From Solirubrobacterales bacterium (GTDB lineage Bacteria; Actinomycetota; Thermoleophilia; Solirubrobacterales; Solirubrobacteraceae): a DNA stretch of 40,956 nucleotides. Of this stretch, positions 39,480-40,956 are shown in pieces. Under the pieces are notes generated by a model. It had not been told where the DNA came from. It saw nothing but the letters and a program-made list of their open reading frames with translations, and made no database searches. The stretch lies in contig JAOPZJ010000379.1 of NCBI GenBank assembly GCA_025964155.1, positions 1-40,956 of the forward strand, read 5' to 3'. Positions within the stretch are counted from its first letter, which is position 1. Every line of letters starts with the position of its first letter. Position numbers and translations under genes: made by a program.

Positions 39480-40667
39480 CTATTGCAGCAGTTCCACGTC
39501 GACGAGGACCCCGGCAGCAAGCTCGCCTTCGCCGGCCGGGATCCGCGCCAGGCCGTCGGCCCCGAGCATGGAGGTCAGGACGTGCGACCCCTGCGGCCCC
39601 GTCAGCGTCGCCGCGTCATCCACGAAGGTCACGCGCACGAGCTCGTCACGACCGGCGGTCTGCGGCACCGGCTGGGCCAGTGGCATCCGGACGCGCCGCG
39701 CGGCCGGGTCAGCACCCTGGAGTGCCCGCAGGGCGGGGCGGGCGAAGAGGAGGAAGGTGACCATCGAGCTCACCGGGTTGCCCGGGAGGCCGAAGACGAG
39801 CTGCTCGCCGCGGGTCCCGAACCACGTCGGCTTGCCCGGCCTGAGGGCGACGCGCCAGAAGTGCTCGACGACGCCGGACGCCTCCAAGGCCGCCTTGACG
39901 TGGTCGTGCGGCCCGACGGACACACCGCCCGAGAGCACGAGGACGTCCGCGTCGTCGAGCGCGGCGGCGATCGCGTCGCGCGTGGCCTCCGCACGGTCCG
40001 GCACGTGGTCGACGAGGACGACGTCGGCGCCCGCCTCGGTGGCCAGCGCCGCCAGCGTGAGCGAGTTGGAGTTGTGGATCTGGCCCGGCAGGAGCGGAGC
40101 CCCCGGGGGGACCAGCTCGTCGCCCGTGGCCAGCACGGCGACGCGGGGCCGGCGCGCACAGCTCAGCGAGCCCGCGTGCGCCCCCGCGGCGACGCCGACG
40201 GCAGCGGCGCGGATGACCGTCCCGGCGGGGAGGACGACGGAGCCTGCGCGCATGTCCTCGCCGGCGCCGCGCACGTTCTGACCGGGCGTCACCACGGCGT
40301 GCAGCCGCACGGTATGCGTGCTCGGGTCCTCCTCGGTGCGCTCGACCATGATGACCGCGTCGGCACCGTCGGGCAGCATCGCCCCGGTGGAGATGCGGAT
40401 CGCGCTGTCGTCCGTGACGGCGGTGTCGGCGGGGGCCCCGGCCCGCGACTCGCCGACGATGCGCAGCACGCGGTCGGCGGGGCCGGAGCGGACGGCGAAC
40501 CCGTCCATCGCGCTGTTGGTGAAGGGCGGGACGTCGCCACCGGCGTGCAGGTCTGCGGACAGCACGCGGCCCAGGGCGCCGGCCAGGGGCACCGCCTCCA
40601 GCGGCAGCCGGCGCACCGCGGCCAGCACGCGGTCACGGGCCGTCTGGACGTCCAGGAGAGCGGGCAT
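39480..40667 (-). CDS. moeA: Molybdopterin molybdenumtransferase
   Basis: The protein has 395 residues. Family motifs are PPFTNSAMDGFAVRS (47-61), ISTGAMLPDGADAVIMVE (92-109), VAVLATGDELVPPG (177-189), HNSNS (198-202), VLSGGVSVGPHDHVK (244-258) and VFGLPGNPVSSMVTF (291-305). It inserts molybdate into adenylylated molybdopterin, the last step of molybdenum cofactor synthesis. ATG 40667 is supported by CAGAAT on the minus strand, six bases upstream, implying a leaderless message. It is coupled in one transcript to a secreted SGNH hydrolase. Other Mo-cofactor genes are not in the window. Confidence 0.96.
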   Translation of the reverse strand: MPALLDVQTARDRVLAAVRRLPLEAVPLAGALGRVLSADLHAGGDVPPFTNSAMDGFAVRSGPADRVLRIVGESRAGAPADTAVTDDSAIRISTGAMLPDGADAVIMVERTEEDPSTHTVRLHAVVTPGQNVRGAGEDMRAGSVVLPAGTVIRAAAVGVAAGAHAGSLSCARRPRVAVLATGDELVPPGAPLLPGQIHNSNSLTLAALATEAGADVVLVDHVPDRAEATRDAIAAALDDADVLVLSGGVSVGPHDHVKAALEASGVVEHFWRVALRPGKPTWFGTRGEQLVFGLPGNPVSSMVTFLLFARPALRALQGADPAARRVRMPLAQPVPQTAGRDELVRVTFVDDAATLTGPQGSHVLTSMLGADGLARIPAGEGELAAGVLVDVELLQ

Positions 40668-40673
40668 CGGCGC

Positions 40674-40679
40674 ATTCTG
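40674..40679 (-). promoter_or_regulatory. Candidate -10 box of moeA (leaderless)
   Basis: Read on the minus strand this is CAGAAT, six bases before ATG 40667. It matches the -10 consensus at four of six positions and repeats the spacing of the other leaderless genes here. Confidence 0.4.
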
Positions 40680-40775
40680 TCGCGGGACGCCCGTCGGCGG
40701 CGGCCGGGCCGGGGAATCACCGCAGGTTGCGGGCTGCTGACCGATCGCGTCGGGTTCTGGTGATATCCACCGCAG

Positions 40776-40956
40776 ATGCCCGACGCGGGAAGACTCCTCG
40801 GTCGCCGTCCGCGACCCGTCGCCGGACTGCCGTCGCCCGCCGGCGCGGCGGTGGCCAAGGCTTGGCTGCTGGAGCTGCTCGCGCACACCGCGCTGGAGGA
40901 CATCGCCACGGTCCCGACCGCGCTGCTGGCTCGTGAGGCGCCGGCGCTCTGCGAGG
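40776..40956 (+). CDS. N-terminal fragment of an unknown protein (3' end outside window)
   Basis: ATG 40776 opens a frame that stays open to the window end, giving 60 residues. The start is Arg/Pro-rich (GRLLGRRPRPVAGLP) and is followed by a helical stretch AAVAKAWLLELLAHTALEDI and LLAREAPALCE. Such helical leaders precede GGDEF or similar signalling domains in some Solirubrobacterales, but the diagnostic part is outside the window, so no function is assigned. It diverges from moeA with 108 bases between. A TATCCA six bases before ATG may be its -10 region. Confidence 0.5.
   Translation, partial: MPDAGRLLGRRPRPVAGLPSPAGAAVAKAWLLELLAHTALEDIATVPTALLAREAPALCE

Overview
This is a 41 kb chromosomal window from a high-GC Gram-positive-type bacterium. 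Short intergenic gaps, many 4-base gene overlaps, GTG/TTG starts, an OpcA homologue, a GlpX-type fructose-bisphosphatase and many apparently leaderless promoters (TANNNT about 6-7 bases before the start codon) point to Actinomycetota. The gene content feels like Thermoleophilia/Solirubrobacterales, but that placement is inference from family resemblance, not a search. No rRNA, tRNA, CRISPR array, insertion sequence or phage gene was seen.

Region A (1-17460) is a catabolic neighbourhood. It holds two complete hydantoinase/oxoprolinase-type HyuA-HyuB pairs. hyuA1-hyuB1 is on the plus strand behind a divergent FadR-type regulator. The second is a translationally coupled minus-strand operon: creatinase-like M24 protein, hyuB2, hyuA2, 3-hydroxyisobutyrate-dehydrogenase-like protein, M28 peptidase. 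A second FadR-type regulator diverges from that operon and leads into an SDR dehydrogenase and a carboxymuconolactone-decarboxylase-like protein. A short SRPBCC-like gene stump follows. Next comes a coupled thiolase / 3-hydroxyacyl-CoA dehydrogenase / enoyl-CoA hydratase operon. Together these look like ATP-dependent opening of a cyclic amide or imide, trimming of the opened product, oxidation or reduction of hydroxy-acid intermediates, and beta-oxidation of the carbon skeleton. The actual substrate cannot be read from the sequence.

Region B (17461-22223) starts with a strong hairpin. It then has a small unknown module: a protein with a possible PD-(D/E)XK-like core plus winged helix, a small membrane protein, and a divergent zinc-ribbon protein, apparently sharing a 36-bp divergent leaderless promoter. 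After it comes a coupled signalling operon: receiver-PP2C phosphatase, CHASE3 histidine kinase and single-domain response regulator.

Region C (22224-30014) is a seven-gene sugar operon read on the minus strand: ROK glucokinase-like, rpiB, tal, pgi, gnd, zwf, opcA. It covers glucose phosphorylation, the oxidative pentose phosphate branch and part of the non-oxidative branch. Two oddities are a ROK protein without the family's zinc cysteines and a short 6-phosphogluconate dehydrogenase whose cofactor loop suggests NAD+.

Region D (30015-40956) is mixed: a SnoaL-like protein with a divergent MmyB-type XRE regulator, an LLM oxidoreductase, an unknown small protein, a secreted glycoside-hydrolase-like protein, a four-helix membrane protein, glpX, an SDR/membrane fusion protein, a secreted SGNH hydrolase coupled behind moeA, and the first 60 codons of an unknown gene. 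No gap between genes exceeds 300 bases.
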